In this document: piece by piece, positions 1 through 8,746 of the stretch | Position numbering within the stretch: position 1 is the stretch's first letter | How the letters are laid out: each line of letters begins with the position of its first letter | NCBI RefSeq assembly: GCF_014200305.1 | Contig: NZ_JACHBL010000001.1 | Location: 682,001 to 746,000, forward strand | Length of the DNA: 64,000 nucleotides | Direction of reading: 5' to 3' | DNA from: Neomicrococcus lactis | GTDB lineage: Bacteria > Actinomycetota > Actinomycetes > Actinomycetales > Micrococcaceae | Notes under the pieces: generated by a model | What the model was told of the DNA's origin: nothing | Database searches by the model: none | What the model saw: the letters and a program-made list of their open reading frames with translations, nothing else | Translations under genes and position numbers: made by a program

Positions 1-1
1 G

Positions 2-1987
2 ACCGTTACTGCCGGTTGGGAAAAGGCTGTTGAAGTAGCTTTGGGTCCTGCCGCAGGTGCGCTTATCGCGGATACCCAAGCCACTGCGATTGATCACTTG
101 AATCGGGCGACGGCCGATGGCGCGTCAGCAAAGTGGGTTGTTCAGCACAAACCCGCTGAGGGACTCGGCGCGGTATCGGGCAAGTCAGCCACGCCAGAAA
201 CGCCGCCCGGTATTTCGCCAGCACTGACTCACGTCACGGCGCCCGCGGAAGTGAGCGGCGTCGTCGTGCTCCTCTTGGAAGACGTCTATCTTGCGGACTG
301 CCTGGAATCCGCCGTGGCGTTCGCAGCGGAGCATTCCGGGGCGCGCGTAGTGACACGCGAGGGAACGCTCGTCACGAAGGCCTTGCTGGCGACGGCGGCC
401 GGGGGAGCGGGAGACGGCCACGGCGCGCTGGAGCTGAAGAACGCCATTGCGGCTTCGGGCGCTGAATACGATTCCGTCACTGCGACTCATGAACGTCGAG
501 CCTTCGCGCTCGCAGGACTCAAAGACCGTCAAGCTGCCGCTCGAGAGCGTCGCGATGACGCGCTGTCCGCACTGCATGAATCAGACGCTGAAATCTCTGC
601 GCTCGAGGAACGGCTTGCCCAGCTGGGTGCCATGATTCGACGCGCCATCTCCGACGCCGAACGCGCGACCGCCGCTCAAGAGCGCAACGCCCTACGTGCC
701 GCCGAGGAACAAGATAAGCACCGCGACATCACCGAGCGACTGGCGCTCGCAGAAGCCGGTCCAGCGGACGATACCGAAGAGCCATCACGTGCTCGCCGTG
801 ACGAACTTGCTGGTGCCGCAGCTCAGGCCCGTGCCGCTGAAGTGGAAGCGCGTCTCGCCGTCCGCGGTCAAGAAGAGATCGTGAAGAACATCAGCGGTCG
901 CCTGGACTCCGCGCGCCGTCGTGTTTCTGCCGAACGCATTGCAGCATCCGAAGAGCAACGACGCATTGCCGCGCGCACCCAACGAGCTCAGCGTGCCGCT
1001 GATGTTTCCGAAGCCGCACGTGTGATTGAAGAATCCGTGCGTGCCTCCATCGCGGAATCTGAGACCGCGCTCGCAGCAGCGGAACAGACTGCGGCAGCCC
1101 AGCAGGCTCAGGTTCAAACCCTGCGTCAACGCGTTGAGGATGCTCGCGCGGAGTTGGCTCAAGCATCGCAGTCCATCCATGCGTTCGAAGTGGACATCGC
1201 TCGATTGCGGGCCCGGACGGAGAATTTGGCAGAGCGCGCGCTCGAGGATCTGAGTATGAGCGCCGACTACCTCGTGGACAACTACGGTCCGGAGCAGCTT
1301 GTTGACGGCGCACCTTACGTCCGCGCTGAACAAGAAGCGCGGCTCAAGCGTGCCGAAAAGGATCTGGCGTCGCTCGGCAAAGTCAATCCTCTGGCTTTGG
1401 AAGAATTCGCGGCCCTCGAAGAGCGACACACATTTATCTCCGAGCAGCTCGCCGACCTTCAGGCGAGCCGGCGGGATTTGCTGGACATGATCAAAGACGT
1501 GGACCGGCATGTGGAGGAAGTGTTTGCCGAGGCGTACGCGGATACCGCTCGTGAGTTCGAGCGAATTTTCGCGCGTCTTTTCCCGGGTGGCGAGGGTTCC
1601 TTGCAGCTCACGGATCCTGACAACATGCTCACGTCAGGCATTGAGGTCAACGCGCGGCCCGCAGGTAAGAACGTCAAGCGGCTCTCGCTCTTGTCCGGTG
1701 GCGAGCGTTCACTGACGGCGGCAGCTCTGCTGGTTGCGATCTTCAAGGCGCGACCATCGCCGTTCTACGTCATGGACGAAGTGGAAGCGGCTTTGGATGA
1801 TGCCAACTTGGGACGCCTCATCACGATCTTCGAAGAGCTTCGCGAATCCAGCCAGCTGATCATCATCACGCACCAGAAGCGGACCATGGAGATCGCCGAT
1901 GCTTTGTACGGTGTGTCGATGCGCGGCGACGGTGTGTCTGCCGTGATGAGCCAGCGACTATCCCGTGACGAGGAAGTTTCCGCCTAG
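2..1987 (+). CDS. smc: Chromosome segregation ATPase SMC (5' truncated by window edge)
   Basis: This is the C-terminal part (about 661 residues) of the SMC ATPase, which works with ScpA/ScpB to compact and segregate the chromosome. The frame is open from base 2, so the start codon lies before the window. The first residues (GWEKAVEVALGPAAGAL) look like the beginning of the hinge. A long Ala/Glu/Arg-rich coiled coil follows. The C-terminal ATPase head carries the ABC signature LLSGGERSLTA near base 1690 and the Walker B strand YVMDEVEAALDD near 1770, then a TTH-type switch (IIITHQKR). All head motifs needed for ATP hydrolysis are intact. It points towards ftsY, its usual actinobacterial neighbour, but a convergent transporter gene lies between them. 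Confidence 0.96.
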   Translation, partial: TVTAGWEKAVEVALGPAAGALIADTQATAIDHLNRATADGASAKWVVQHKPAEGLGAVSGKSATPETPPGISPALTHVTAPAEVSGVVVLLLEDVYLADCLESAVAFAAEHSGARVVTREGTLVTKALLATAAGGAGDGHGALELKNAIAASGAEYDSVTATHERRAFALAGLKDRQAAARERRDDALSALHESDAEISALEERLAQLGAMIRRAISDAERATAAQERNALRAAEEQDKHRDITERLALAEAGPADDTEEPSRARRDELAGAAAQARAAEVEARLAVRGQEEIVKNISGRLDSARRRVSAERIAASEEQRRIAARTQRAQRAADVSEAARVIEESVRASIAESETALAAAEQTAAAQQAQVQTLRQRVEDARAELAQASQSIHAFEVDIARLRARTENLAERALEDLSMSADYLVDNYGPEQLVDGAPYVRAEQEARLKRAEKDLASLGKVNPLALEEFAALEERHTFISEQLADLQASRRDLLDMIKDVDRHVEEVFAEAYADTAREFERIFARLFPGGEGSLQLTDPDNMLTSGIEVNARPAGKNVKRLSLLSGGERSLTAAALLVAIFKARPSPFYVMDEVEAALDDANLGRLITIFEELRESSQLIIITHQKRTMEIADALYGVSMRGDGVSAVMSQRLSRDEEVSA

Positions 1988-1991
1988 GTAC

Positions 1992-2029
1992 TTTCCTGCT
2001 TGTGAGCTTTCCTGCTTGTGAGCTTTCCC
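1992..2029. repeat. Tandem 16-bp duplication after smc
   Basis: The unit TTTCCTGCTTGTGAGC occurs twice head to tail (1992-2007 and 2008-2023), followed by a partial third copy (TTTCCC). It fills most of the 44-bp gap between the convergent ends of smc and the MFS gene. It has no obvious stem and looks like a slippage duplication. Confidence 0.85.
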
Positions 2030-2031
2030 GT

Positions 2032-3246
2032 TTACGCGCTCTGACGTGGTGGGGTGCGCACCCAGAACCACGTAGCTGCTCCCGCCAAGGCCAGAAGGCC
2101 GGTAATCAGGAAACCGGTGGAGTAGTTGGATGCTTCGGCGATCACGCCCACCAGGATCGGTCCAATAATGGATCCGAAGTCCATGGACATTTGATACATG
2201 GCCATGACGCGTCCGCCGTTGCGCTTACTGCTGATGGTGTCAGCCACTGAGGCCATGAGGGACGGATTCATGATGCCTGTACCCATGCCAGCGACGGCGC
2301 AAAGCACCACGAAAACAATTTCGTTCGAGACATAGCCCATGGCGATGGTGGACAAACCGCCGACGGCAAGACCAGCCATGATGGGGAACTTACGGCCATA
2401 GGTGTCAGAGAGCTTGCCCGAGACAGTAAGCGCGAGGGCATTTCCGGCGGCGAAAATCGCCAATGCAAAGCCAGCGATGGCGTCACCATGCGTGAACGCT
2501 TGAGCCGCGAAGAGCGGAATGATGGCCACACGAACGCCGAAGTTGTTCCAGCCGTGCGCGAAGCCGGAAAAGATGGACGAACGGAAGGATGGCACTTGCC
2601 ATGCCTCGCCCAGCTTCATGATGGTGCGGTTGTCTGGTTCGCGCGCCACTCGACGCTTGCCTACGCCCGCCAAGAAGAAGAACACGGTGGCTGCGGCGAT
2701 GATGAGTGCGCCGCCGTAGATAAAGAAGGCGAGGCGGTAGCCGAAGCCCGCCAATGCGGCGCCCAGTACGGGACCGGCAATGTTTCCGATCAAGAACGAT
2801 GCGGAATACCGGCCCGCAATCCGGCCGCGCATGTTGTCGGGAGACAGCCGAGCGATCAAGGCCATTGCCGAGACGGTAAACATCGTTGATCCGACGCCGC
2901 CAAGGGCACGGAAGATCATCAGCTGTGTGTATGACTCCGCAAAACCGCAAAGAATGGTGGAGGCAGCTACGATGCTCACGCCCACCACATAAGTCACGGG
3001 CTCGCCCCAACGCTCCGTCAACCGGCCGCTCACCGGAGCAAACAGCAAACGGAACAGCGCAAAGATGCTGACGATCGCGGCGGCCGCAGCTGGACCTACG
3101 TCAAAGGACGCTGCGAACTGGGGGAGGATCGGCGCAATGATGCCAAAGCCAAGGGCAATGACGAAGGCGGCCACAATAATGACCCGAATTTGCGCCGGAA
3201 TTTTCTGTTGGGATCCCTGTAAGGATTGGCCACTCGGAGTACTCAT
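2032..3246 (-). CDS. MFS transporter, 12-TM
   Basis: This 404-residue integral membrane protein of the major facilitator superfamily has about twelve hydrophobic helices. The MFS loop motif appears after helix 2 (SGRLTERWGEPVTYV) and again, in degenerate form, in the second half (SGKLSDTYGRKFP), as expected for the duplicated six-helix fold. The substrate cannot be read from the sequence; drug or metabolite efflux is the default for this subgroup. The ATG at 3246 has no strong Shine-Dalgarno. The gene is convergent with smc and divergent from ftsY (38 bp between start codons), so the two promoters must be closely packed. Confidence 0.85.
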   Translation of the reverse strand: MSTPSGQSLQGSQQKIPAQIRVIIVAAFVIALGFGIIAPILPQFAASFDVGPAAAAAIVSIFALFRLLFAPVSGRLTERWGEPVTYVVGVSIVAASTILCGFAESYTQLMIFRALGGVGSTMFTVSAMALIARLSPDNMRGRIAGRYSASFLIGNIAGPVLGAALAGFGYRLAFFIYGGALIIAAATVFFFLAGVGKRRVAREPDNRTIMKLGEAWQVPSFRSSIFSGFAHGWNNFGVRVAIIPLFAAQAFTHGDAIAGFALAIFAAGNALALTVSGKLSDTYGRKFPIMAGLAVGGLSTIAMGYVSNEIVFVVLCAVAGMGTGIMNPSLMASVADTISSKRNGGRVMAMYQMSMDFGSIIGPILVGVIAEASNYSTGFLITGLLALAGAATWFWVRTPPRQSA

Positions 3247-3284
3247 CGCTTCGGAGTGTATCCCGTTTATGAGAAGCTGGAACC

Positions 3285-4496
3285 GTGCCTATGGACCAGT
3301 TGATCATCATCATTGTTGTTGCAGCCGTCGTTCTCCTTGTTGGCGTGGGAGCGGCCTTCCTCTTGCGGGGCCGTAAAACTCCGCCCGGAACCTACACTTC
3401 TACCCGTGATTCGGACGATCCACCGCTGATCTCGAAGCCCGGATCCGCGCAGGGATCAGTAGATACCCTCGAGCGTCCTGGTGCCCCTGGCTCAACGGAC
3501 ACAATCACCGACGACGGAACGGAACTCGTCGATGATCTGGGTGGCAAGGTTGATCTTGACGTTGAGCGTCCAGCCCCGGTTCTTGGCCGTCTGGCACGCT
3601 TACGTGAGCGCCTTGCACGCTCCAACAACGCTTTGGGCAAGGGACTTCTTGCACTTCTGTCCCAGGACAAGATCGACGATGACGTTTGGGACGAAATCGA
3701 AGAGACTCTCCTTTTGGCGGACCTCGGAACCGAACCAACCCTCGAGCTCGTTGATAACCTCAAGCGCCGGGTGAAGGTTGAAGGCAGCCGCGATCCTGAG
3801 CAGGTGCGTCGCATGCTCAAGGAAGAACTCCTGGCACTTGTGGATCCCACCATGGATCGTTCCCTCGCGGATGATCGCCATGACGGCCGCCCCTCGATCA
3901 TGATGGTGGTTGGTGTCAACGGTGTGGGTAAGACCACCACCATTGGCAAAGTTGCTCGCGTTCTCGTGGCCGAAGACAAGGATGTTCTTCTGGGCGCGGC
4001 TGACACCTTCCGTGCCGCCGCTGCCGAGCAGCTTGCGACCTGGGGTGCCCGTGTTGGTGTTCCAACCGTGAAGAGTGACATCGATGGCGCCGATCCAGCA
4101 TCGGTCGCGTACGAAGCCGTGAAGGCCGGCATCGACCAAGAAGTCGACGTAGTCATGATCGACACGGCAGGCCGCTTGCAGAACAAGGTTGGCCTCATGG
4201 ACGAGCTTGGCAAGATCAAGCGCGTCGTCGAGAAGCTTGCCGAAGTCGACGAGGTCCTTCTGGTGCTTGACGCAACCACCGGTCAGAACGGTCTCAACCA
4301 GGCCAAGGTCTTCTCGGAGGTCGTGAAGGTTACTGGCATCGTATTGACCAAGCTGGACGGTACCGCCAAGGGTGGCATCGTGGTGGCTATTCAGCGCCAG
4401 CTCGGCGTGCCGGTCAAGCTGGTAGGTCTGGGCGAAGGCCCTGACGATCTGGCGCCATTCGATGCTCAGGGCTTTGTTGACGCACTGATCGACTAA
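3285..4496 (+). CDS. ftsY: Signal recognition particle receptor FtsY
   Basis: This 403-residue SRP receptor GTPase docks the Ffh-ribosome complex at the membrane for co-translational insertion. An N-terminal membrane anchor (about residues 5-28, very rich in Ile/Val) is followed by an acidic linker and the N domain, then the G domain. The G domain has GVNGVGKTTT (P loop, about residue 210), DTFRAAAAEQL, DTAGRLQNK and TKLDGTAKGG, all diagnostic of SRP-family GTPases. The GTG at 3285 gives MPMDQL; an ATG two codons later is equally possible. Its partner ffh is in this window at 12004. A strong hairpin terminator follows. Confidence 0.97.
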   Translation: MPMDQLIIIIVVAAVVLLVGVGAAFLLRGRKTPPGTYTSTRDSDDPPLISKPGSAQGSVDTLERPGAPGSTDTITDDGTELVDDLGGKVDLDVERPAPVLGRLARLRERLARSNNALGKGLLALLSQDKIDDDVWDEIEETLLLADLGTEPTLELVDNLKRRVKVEGSRDPEQVRRMLKEELLALVDPTMDRSLADDRHDGRPSIMMVVGVNGVGKTTTIGKVARVLVAEDKDVLLGAADTFRAAAAEQLATWGARVGVPTVKSDIDGADPASVAYEAVKAGIDQEVDVVMIDTAGRLQNKVGLMDELGKIKRVVEKLAEVDEVLLVLDATTGQNGLNQAKVFSEVVKVTGIVLTKLDGTAKGGIVVAIQRQLGVPVKLVGLGEGPDDLAPFDAQGFVDALID

Positions 4497-4520
4497 GGGT
4501 CTGTCGGCAAGATATTTACG

Positions 4521-4564
4521 GGTGTGGCGTGAGCGAGTATTCGCTCACGCCACACCTCTTTTGT
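4521..4564 (+). terminator. Intrinsic terminator of ftsY
   Basis: A perfect 16-bp stem (4521-4536 pairing with 4541-4556, loop GTAT) is followed by TCTTTTGTT. It ends ftsY transcription and isolates it from the secreted enzyme gene downstream. Confidence 0.93.
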
Positions 4565-4660
4565 TGACTCAATGAAGAAGACCTAAGCCATAAACAACCC
4601 GGTCGGGTACCAACGGGTTTATCCTCGGAGCAGAATAAATGTCTCACGATGGAGTAGAAC

Positions 4661-6730
4661 ATGGCTCGCATTCTGCAACGCAGCCTGACGACCGCGATCT
4701 TGTCCTTATCGCTCGTAATGACGCTCTGTCCCGGCTCAGCAGCCGAAGCGAGCACTGGGAGAGCGGCTTCAAGTACGCAGGTAAATTCAGCCACGATGGC
4801 CGGTGGCACCACAGCATCTAGTTCCCCTGCCGCAGACGACGACTTCACCCCTCGAACTGTCGAGCCTCGCTATGATTCGGTGCCCGGGGAAATTTCTGCG
4901 CCGGAGGACGAAATCGCGCCTCCGATAGTTGGCTCAAAGCCAGAGCAAGAGAGCCCGGACAGTTCGGAGAGTCCGACCGCCACGGCAACCCCTGTGTACC
5001 AATGCGACAACTATGGTCAGTTGCCTCGTTACAACTCCGTGGCAACGAATGCAGCCGACTATTACAACTGGAACATCTTCCCAAACACCAAGGTCGGTGA
5101 TGGGCGGGGAAACATCAATTGGAAGTTAGATCCCTACGCTGATTTGGGCTGGACGCTATGGTTCAGTTCCCTGCGATGGATCGGCCCCAGCATTGAGGCC
5201 GCCCGCAAAGGTGATGGCACGGCCTTCATCAAAGCCGAAACGATCATCAAAGACTGGATCAGGGATCACCCAGTGAGCTGGCTGAGCGACCTGGATGACA
5301 TTGAAGCGAATACGCATCGGCTCAACGTGTTGATTTGTTTCCGCGAAGTAGTGATGCTTCGCAACGGAGGCATCTTTCCCTCCAGCTACCAGTGGTTGCT
5401 TGACTCCCTGAATCTTCATGCCAAACACAACATTGCACGCTGGTCAGGCGCCCACAATCATGGAACATCCGAAAACAAGGCGCTGCTGGGTCTTGGCTGT
5501 CTCATCAACCGCAAGGACTACCAAGAAATCGCGGTGTCTCGAGTGGAAGAGGCATACCCGTATCAAGTGGATTCGCAAGGGCTGAGCAACGAAGCTTCGC
5601 CGATGTACGCAGACTTCAACTATCGACTTTTCCGGCAGGTTCGAGACCTCATGACTCGCTGCGGATGGACCTCGACTCTGGTCAACAGCCGTTTGGGGCT
5701 GATGGGAGACGCGATAGGTCACATGGTCAACGGCACGGGAAAGTTCTTCCAATATGGGGACACCGAAGTGTCCAAGCCCTTGTCACCAGGCACGCCAGGA
5801 ATGCTGTGGGCAGCAACCAACGGCCTACATGGCAGCCACTCGACGCCCCGCATTCGGATTTTCAAAGCTGGCCCTGTGTTTGGTCGGTCGTCATGGGGTA
5901 CTCGAGAAACAGGGTTTGCCAATGAAGTCGCCTGGATGCTTCGTGGCGGCACCGGAAAAGAAAAGAAGGCCCATCGCGGGGATCTTCTCCAGTTACTCTT
6001 CACCGCACGTGGCCGAGACATCGTCATTGATGCCGGACATCCAGGAATCGTCGGTGCGCCCTGGGAGCCGTGGGGTAGGGGAACGCTGGCCCATAACACC
6101 ATCAACATCCCCACCCTCGATATGACCATTGGTGGCACCGCTAGCGTGACGAGATACAGCTTCCCGACCAACGGCAAGGGCGACTACCTGGAAATGACAC
6201 AGAGCTTCGGGGCGAAAGGAAACCGCACCCGAGGCATCCTCATGATGAAGGGACCCGATGCTGCGGTGGTTCTGGACCGAACGGTCATTGTGGACTCGAC
6301 CAAACGCCACACCATTCAGACGCAGTGGGCGGTGCCTGCGGACCAGACAACGACCGTTCCGGGACGGTCCGTGGCTCGCTCAGCTGCCCCCTCCAACACG
6401 CTGACCACATTTGTCCACATTCCCTTCTGGGGAGTTCAAGAGGTGCAGCGTGGAGAAACCCAGCTCTATCGCGGCGTCGTGGGGACTACGCCACGTGGCC
6501 ACTGGTACCCCCTTCAACAACAACGGCAACCAACGGACCAACTGGTCTTTAGTCGGTTTGGAAATCGTGTGGGCACCATCTCCGTGATTGTCCCGGCGCG
6601 AAAGACCGCCGGAGTGGGAGTTACACGAAGCAAATATCCGGACGGAGCCACCAAACTGGTGATCCGCATCGGCACAGATGTCATCGAAGTGCGGATTACA
6701 GCAGGTGGTTACATGAGCCAAGTGCGCTAG
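4661..6730 (+). CDS. Secreted heparinase II/III-family polysaccharide lyase-like protein
   Basis: This 689-residue protein starts with a Sec signal peptide (basic MARILQRS, hydrophobic core, cleavage near residue 28-32), then a low-complexity Ser/Thr/Pro/Glu linker to about residue 115. The body resembles the heparinase II/III superfamily: an alpha/alpha toroid with the AHNHGTSENKA segment (about residue 265) that holds the catalytic-type Asn/His, and a beta-sandwich C-terminal part beginning near HRGDLLQLLF (about residue 437). Family members cleave or bind acidic polysaccharides by beta-elimination; the substrate here is unknown. The ATG at 4661 has GGAG seven bases before it. It stands alone between ftsY and amtB, where related genomes usually have neither a lyase nor a secreted protein. 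A catalytic role is inferred, not proven. Confidence 0.75.
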   Translation: MARILQRSLTTAILSLSLVMTLCPGSAAEASTGRAASSTQVNSATMAGGTTASSSPAADDDFTPRTVEPRYDSVPGEISAPEDEIAPPIVGSKPEQESPDSSESPTATATPVYQCDNYGQLPRYNSVATNAADYYNWNIFPNTKVGDGRGNINWKLDPYADLGWTLWFSSLRWIGPSIEAARKGDGTAFIKAETIIKDWIRDHPVSWLSDLDDIEANTHRLNVLICFREVVMLRNGGIFPSSYQWLLDSLNLHAKHNIARWSGAHNHGTSENKALLGLGCLINRKDYQEIAVSRVEEAYPYQVDSQGLSNEASPMYADFNYRLFRQVRDLMTRCGWTSTLVNSRLGLMGDAIGHMVNGTGKFFQYGDTEVSKPLSPGTPGMLWAATNGLHGSHSTPRIRIFKAGPVFGRSSWGTRETGFANEVAWMLRGGTGKEKKAHRGDLLQLLFTARGRDIVIDAGHPGIVGAPWEPWGRGTLAHNTINIPTLDMTIGGTASVTRYSFPTNGKGDYLEMTQSFGAKGNRTRGILMMKGPDAAVVLDRTVIVDSTKRHTIQTQWAVPADQTTTVPGRSVARSAAPSNTLTTFVHIPFWGVQEVQRGETQLYRGVVGTTPRGHWYPLQQQRQPTDQLVFSRFGNRVGTISVIVPARKTAGVGVTRSKYPDGATKLVIRIGTDVIEVRITAGGYMSQVR

Positions 6731-6772
6731 TCAGAGCTAAATTATGCGGAATTGCAAGGGGATTCAAGGCAG

Positions 6773-6811
6773 CCGGAAACAAGGCTGAAATATTTCCGGA
6801 ACCTGCTTTTT
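6773..6811 (+). terminator. Possible terminator after the heparinase-like gene
   Basis: A 7-bp perfect inverted repeat (CCGGAAA at 6773, TTTCCGG at 6793) is followed after seven bases by CTTTTTA. The gap before the T run makes this weaker than a standard intrinsic terminator. Confidence 0.4.
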
Positions 6812-6829
6812 ACGTGCAGCCCCTCCTTC

Positions 6830-6867
6830 GTCACATCGCGGTAACAAGCAAAGGAACTTGCTGAAAC
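6830..6867 (+). promoter_or_regulatory. GlnR-like nitrogen-control box upstream of amtB
   Basis: GTCAC (6830-6834), six bases, then GTAAC (6841-6845) fits the actinobacterial GlnR pattern GTnAC-n6-GnAAC. A further GAAAC sits at 6863-6867, exactly 22 bp from the GTAAC, which keeps the 11-bp phase of such sites. The position, about 60-95 bp before the amtB start, and the target genes (ammonium transporter and PII) agree with known GlnR regulons. Whether this organism uses GlnR or AmtR cannot be seen here. Confidence 0.5.
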
Positions 6868-6887
6868 AAACCTGCCGGAATCTTGAA

Positions 6888-6904
6888 GTACGTAAAACAC
6901 GTAC
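6888..6904. promoter_or_regulatory. Short palindrome in the amtB leader
   Basis: GTACGT and ACGTAC flank a five-base spacer about 20 bp before the amtB start codon. It could be an operator half-site pair or a small leader hairpin. No regulator is recognised from it. Confidence 0.3.
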
Positions 6905-6924
6905 CTCAAAAGAAAGGCGAGGCG

Positions 6925-8241
6925 ATGGAACTAACTGCCACCCACATATGGATGATGGTGAGTGCGGCGTTGGTGTTCCTGATGACACCGGCGCTCGCGT
7001 TCTTCTACGGCGGCATGACGCGCGCAAAGAGCGTGCTGAACATGATGATGATGAGCTTCATCTCTCTCGCAATTGTGGGCGTCGTGTGGGTCCTCTGGGG
7101 CAACTCGATGGCCGGTGGCGGAAGCAGCATCGGCGGACTGGTCGGCTCTCCTTTTGAGCAGTTCGGACTCAGCGGCCAGATCGGCACCGAGGACTTGATC
7201 TCCATCGGATACGGCTCCACCTTCGCGATCATCACGGTCGCCCTGATTTCCGGTGCTGTTGCAGACCGTATGTCTTTCGGCGCTTGGAGCCTGTTTGTCC
7301 CTGTTTGGGTCACGTTCGTCTACGCACCCATTGCCTTCTGGGTTTGGGGTGGTGGACTTCTCAGTGCAGAAGGCGCAATCGGCTCATGGGCTGGCGAAGC
7401 AATTGACTTCGCTGGTGGCACTGTGGTTCACATCAACGCTGGTGTTGCCGGCTTGGTCTTGGCACTCATGGTTGGCAAGCGTTACGGCTTTGGCCGCGAC
7501 CCAGGACTGCGTCCGCACAACATCCCATTTGTCATGCTTGGCGCTGCTCTTCTCTGGTTCGGTTGGTTTGGTTTCAACGGCGGCGCTGCAGGCACCGCTG
7601 AGCAGGCTGGCCTGATCTGGATCAACACGCTTGTTGCACCTTGTGCTGCGGTCATCGGCTGGGTACTCACCGAAAAGATCCGTGACGGCCACCCAACGTC
7701 CTTGGGCGCTGCTTCGGGTGTTGTTGCAGGCCTCGTAGCTATCACCCCAGCGTGTGCTGACGTTTCCCCACTCGGTGCAATCGCACTCGGTGTAGTCTCC
7801 GGTGTAGCTTCGGCACTCGCAGTTGGACTCAAGTACAAGCTCGGATACGACGACTCGCTCGACGTCGTTGGCGTTCACTTGGTTTCCGGCATCATCGGCA
7901 CGCTGGCCTTGGGCTTCTTGGCTCTGCCAAACGAGGAATCCGCTGGCGGCCTGTTCTACGGCGGCGGCTTCGGACAGCTCATCGCTCAGACAGTTGCCGT
8001 GATCATTGCCGTTGCTTACACCGCGGTTGCTACCTGGATCATCGCACTGATCATCCAGAAGATCGTTGGACTGCGCGTCACCCATGAAGCAGAAACCAAT
8101 GGCATCGACTTCCACGAACACGCGGAGACGGCCTACGAATTCGGCGGCTTGGGCACCACGGGTCAGTTTGTCCCACACCCAGCCACTTCCGGTCACCTGA
8201 ACACCCGCTTGACCAACCGCTCGGAAGGAGCCTCGGCATGA
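6925..8241 (+). CDS. amtB: Ammonium transporter Amt
   Basis: This 438-residue ammonium channel of the Amt/MEP/Rh family has about eleven membrane helices. The N-terminal FMTPALAFFYGGMTR signature, the pore histidine segments (VVHINAGVAGLVL and VVGVHLVSGIIGTL) and GAALLWFGWFGFNGG are present. The ATG at 6925 is chosen over an upstream in-frame TTG because AAAGGCGAGG lies just before it. The stop overlaps the glnK start (ATGA), so the two are translationally coupled. This is the usual arrangement, since GlnK binds and closes AmtB when nitrogen is plentiful. A GlnR-like box upstream suggests induction under nitrogen limitation. Confidence 0.97.
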   Translation: MELTATHIWMMVSAALVFLMTPALAFFYGGMTRAKSVLNMMMMSFISLAIVGVVWVLWGNSMAGGGSSIGGLVGSPFEQFGLSGQIGTEDLISIGYGSTFAIITVALISGAVADRMSFGAWSLFVPVWVTFVYAPIAFWVWGGGLLSAEGAIGSWAGEAIDFAGGTVVHINAGVAGLVLALMVGKRYGFGRDPGLRPHNIPFVMLGAALLWFGWFGFNGGAAGTAEQAGLIWINTLVAPCAAVIGWVLTEKIRDGHPTSLGAASGVVAGLVAITPACADVSPLGAIALGVVSGVASALAVGLKYKLGYDDSLDVVGVHLVSGIIGTLALGFLALPNEESAGGLFYGGGFGQLIAQTVAVIIAVAYTAVATWIIALIIQKIVGLRVTHEAETNGIDFHEHAETAYEFGGLGTTGQFVPHPATSGHLNTRLTNRSEGASA

Positions 8242-8576
8242 AACTTGTGACAGCAATTGTCCGCCCAGACAAACTCAACGAGATCCGCAACGCTCTGGAA
8301 TCCTACGGCGTGCAAGGTCTGACGGTCTCTGCAGCAAATGGCTACGGACGCCAGCGCGGACACACGGAGGTTTACCGCGGTGCTGAATACACCGTGGACC
8401 TGCTTCCAAAGGCCCGCTTGGAGATCTTGGTTTCCAACGAATGGGTAGATGACATCGTGGATGTCATCATCGCCACCGCAAACACGGGCCGAGCCGGCGA
8501 CGGCAAGGTCTGGGTCACCACCGTTGACGAAGTCGTTCGAGTTCGCACCGGAGAACGCGCAGAAGCCGCGATCTAA
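8238..8576 (+). CDS. glnK: PII nitrogen regulatory protein GlnK
   Basis: This 112-residue trimeric PII signal protein senses ATP/ADP and 2-oxoglutarate and controls AmtB and nitrogen regulators. The T loop (YGRQRGHTEVYRGAEY) ends in Tyr51, the residue that is adenylylated in actinobacteria or uridylylated elsewhere. The C-terminal signature (NTGRAGDGKVWVTTVDE) is intact. It starts inside the amtB stop codon (ATGA). In many relatives glnD, which modifies Tyr51, follows directly. Here a hairpin and an unrelated secreted-protein gene follow instead. Confidence 0.97.
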   Translation: MKLVTAIVRPDKLNEIRNALESYGVQGLTVSAANGYGRQRGHTEVYRGAEYTVDLLPKARLEILVSNEWVDDIVDVIIATANTGRAGDGKVWVTTVDEVVRVRTGERAEAAI

Positions 8577-8609
8577 AGCACCAAACAAAACTGAATAACA
8601 GTCAGCACT

Positions 8610-8643
8610 TGTGGCCAGAACGATTCACAACGTTCTGGCCACA
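8610..8643 (+). terminator. Hairpin after glnK
   Basis: A perfect 13-bp stem (TGTGGCCAGAACG, 8610-8622, with 8631-8643) has an eight-base loop. No T run follows, so it may work as a transcript 3' end or a non-canonical terminator. Confidence 0.6.
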
Positions 8644-8746
8644 GTTGCGTCTACCCCTATGCATTGCACTAAAAGAGGCGGACAATTCGACGTAAGCCTT
8701 CTTCGGTGACGCAAGCTGCGTCGTCGTACTCATTCAGGAGACCAGA

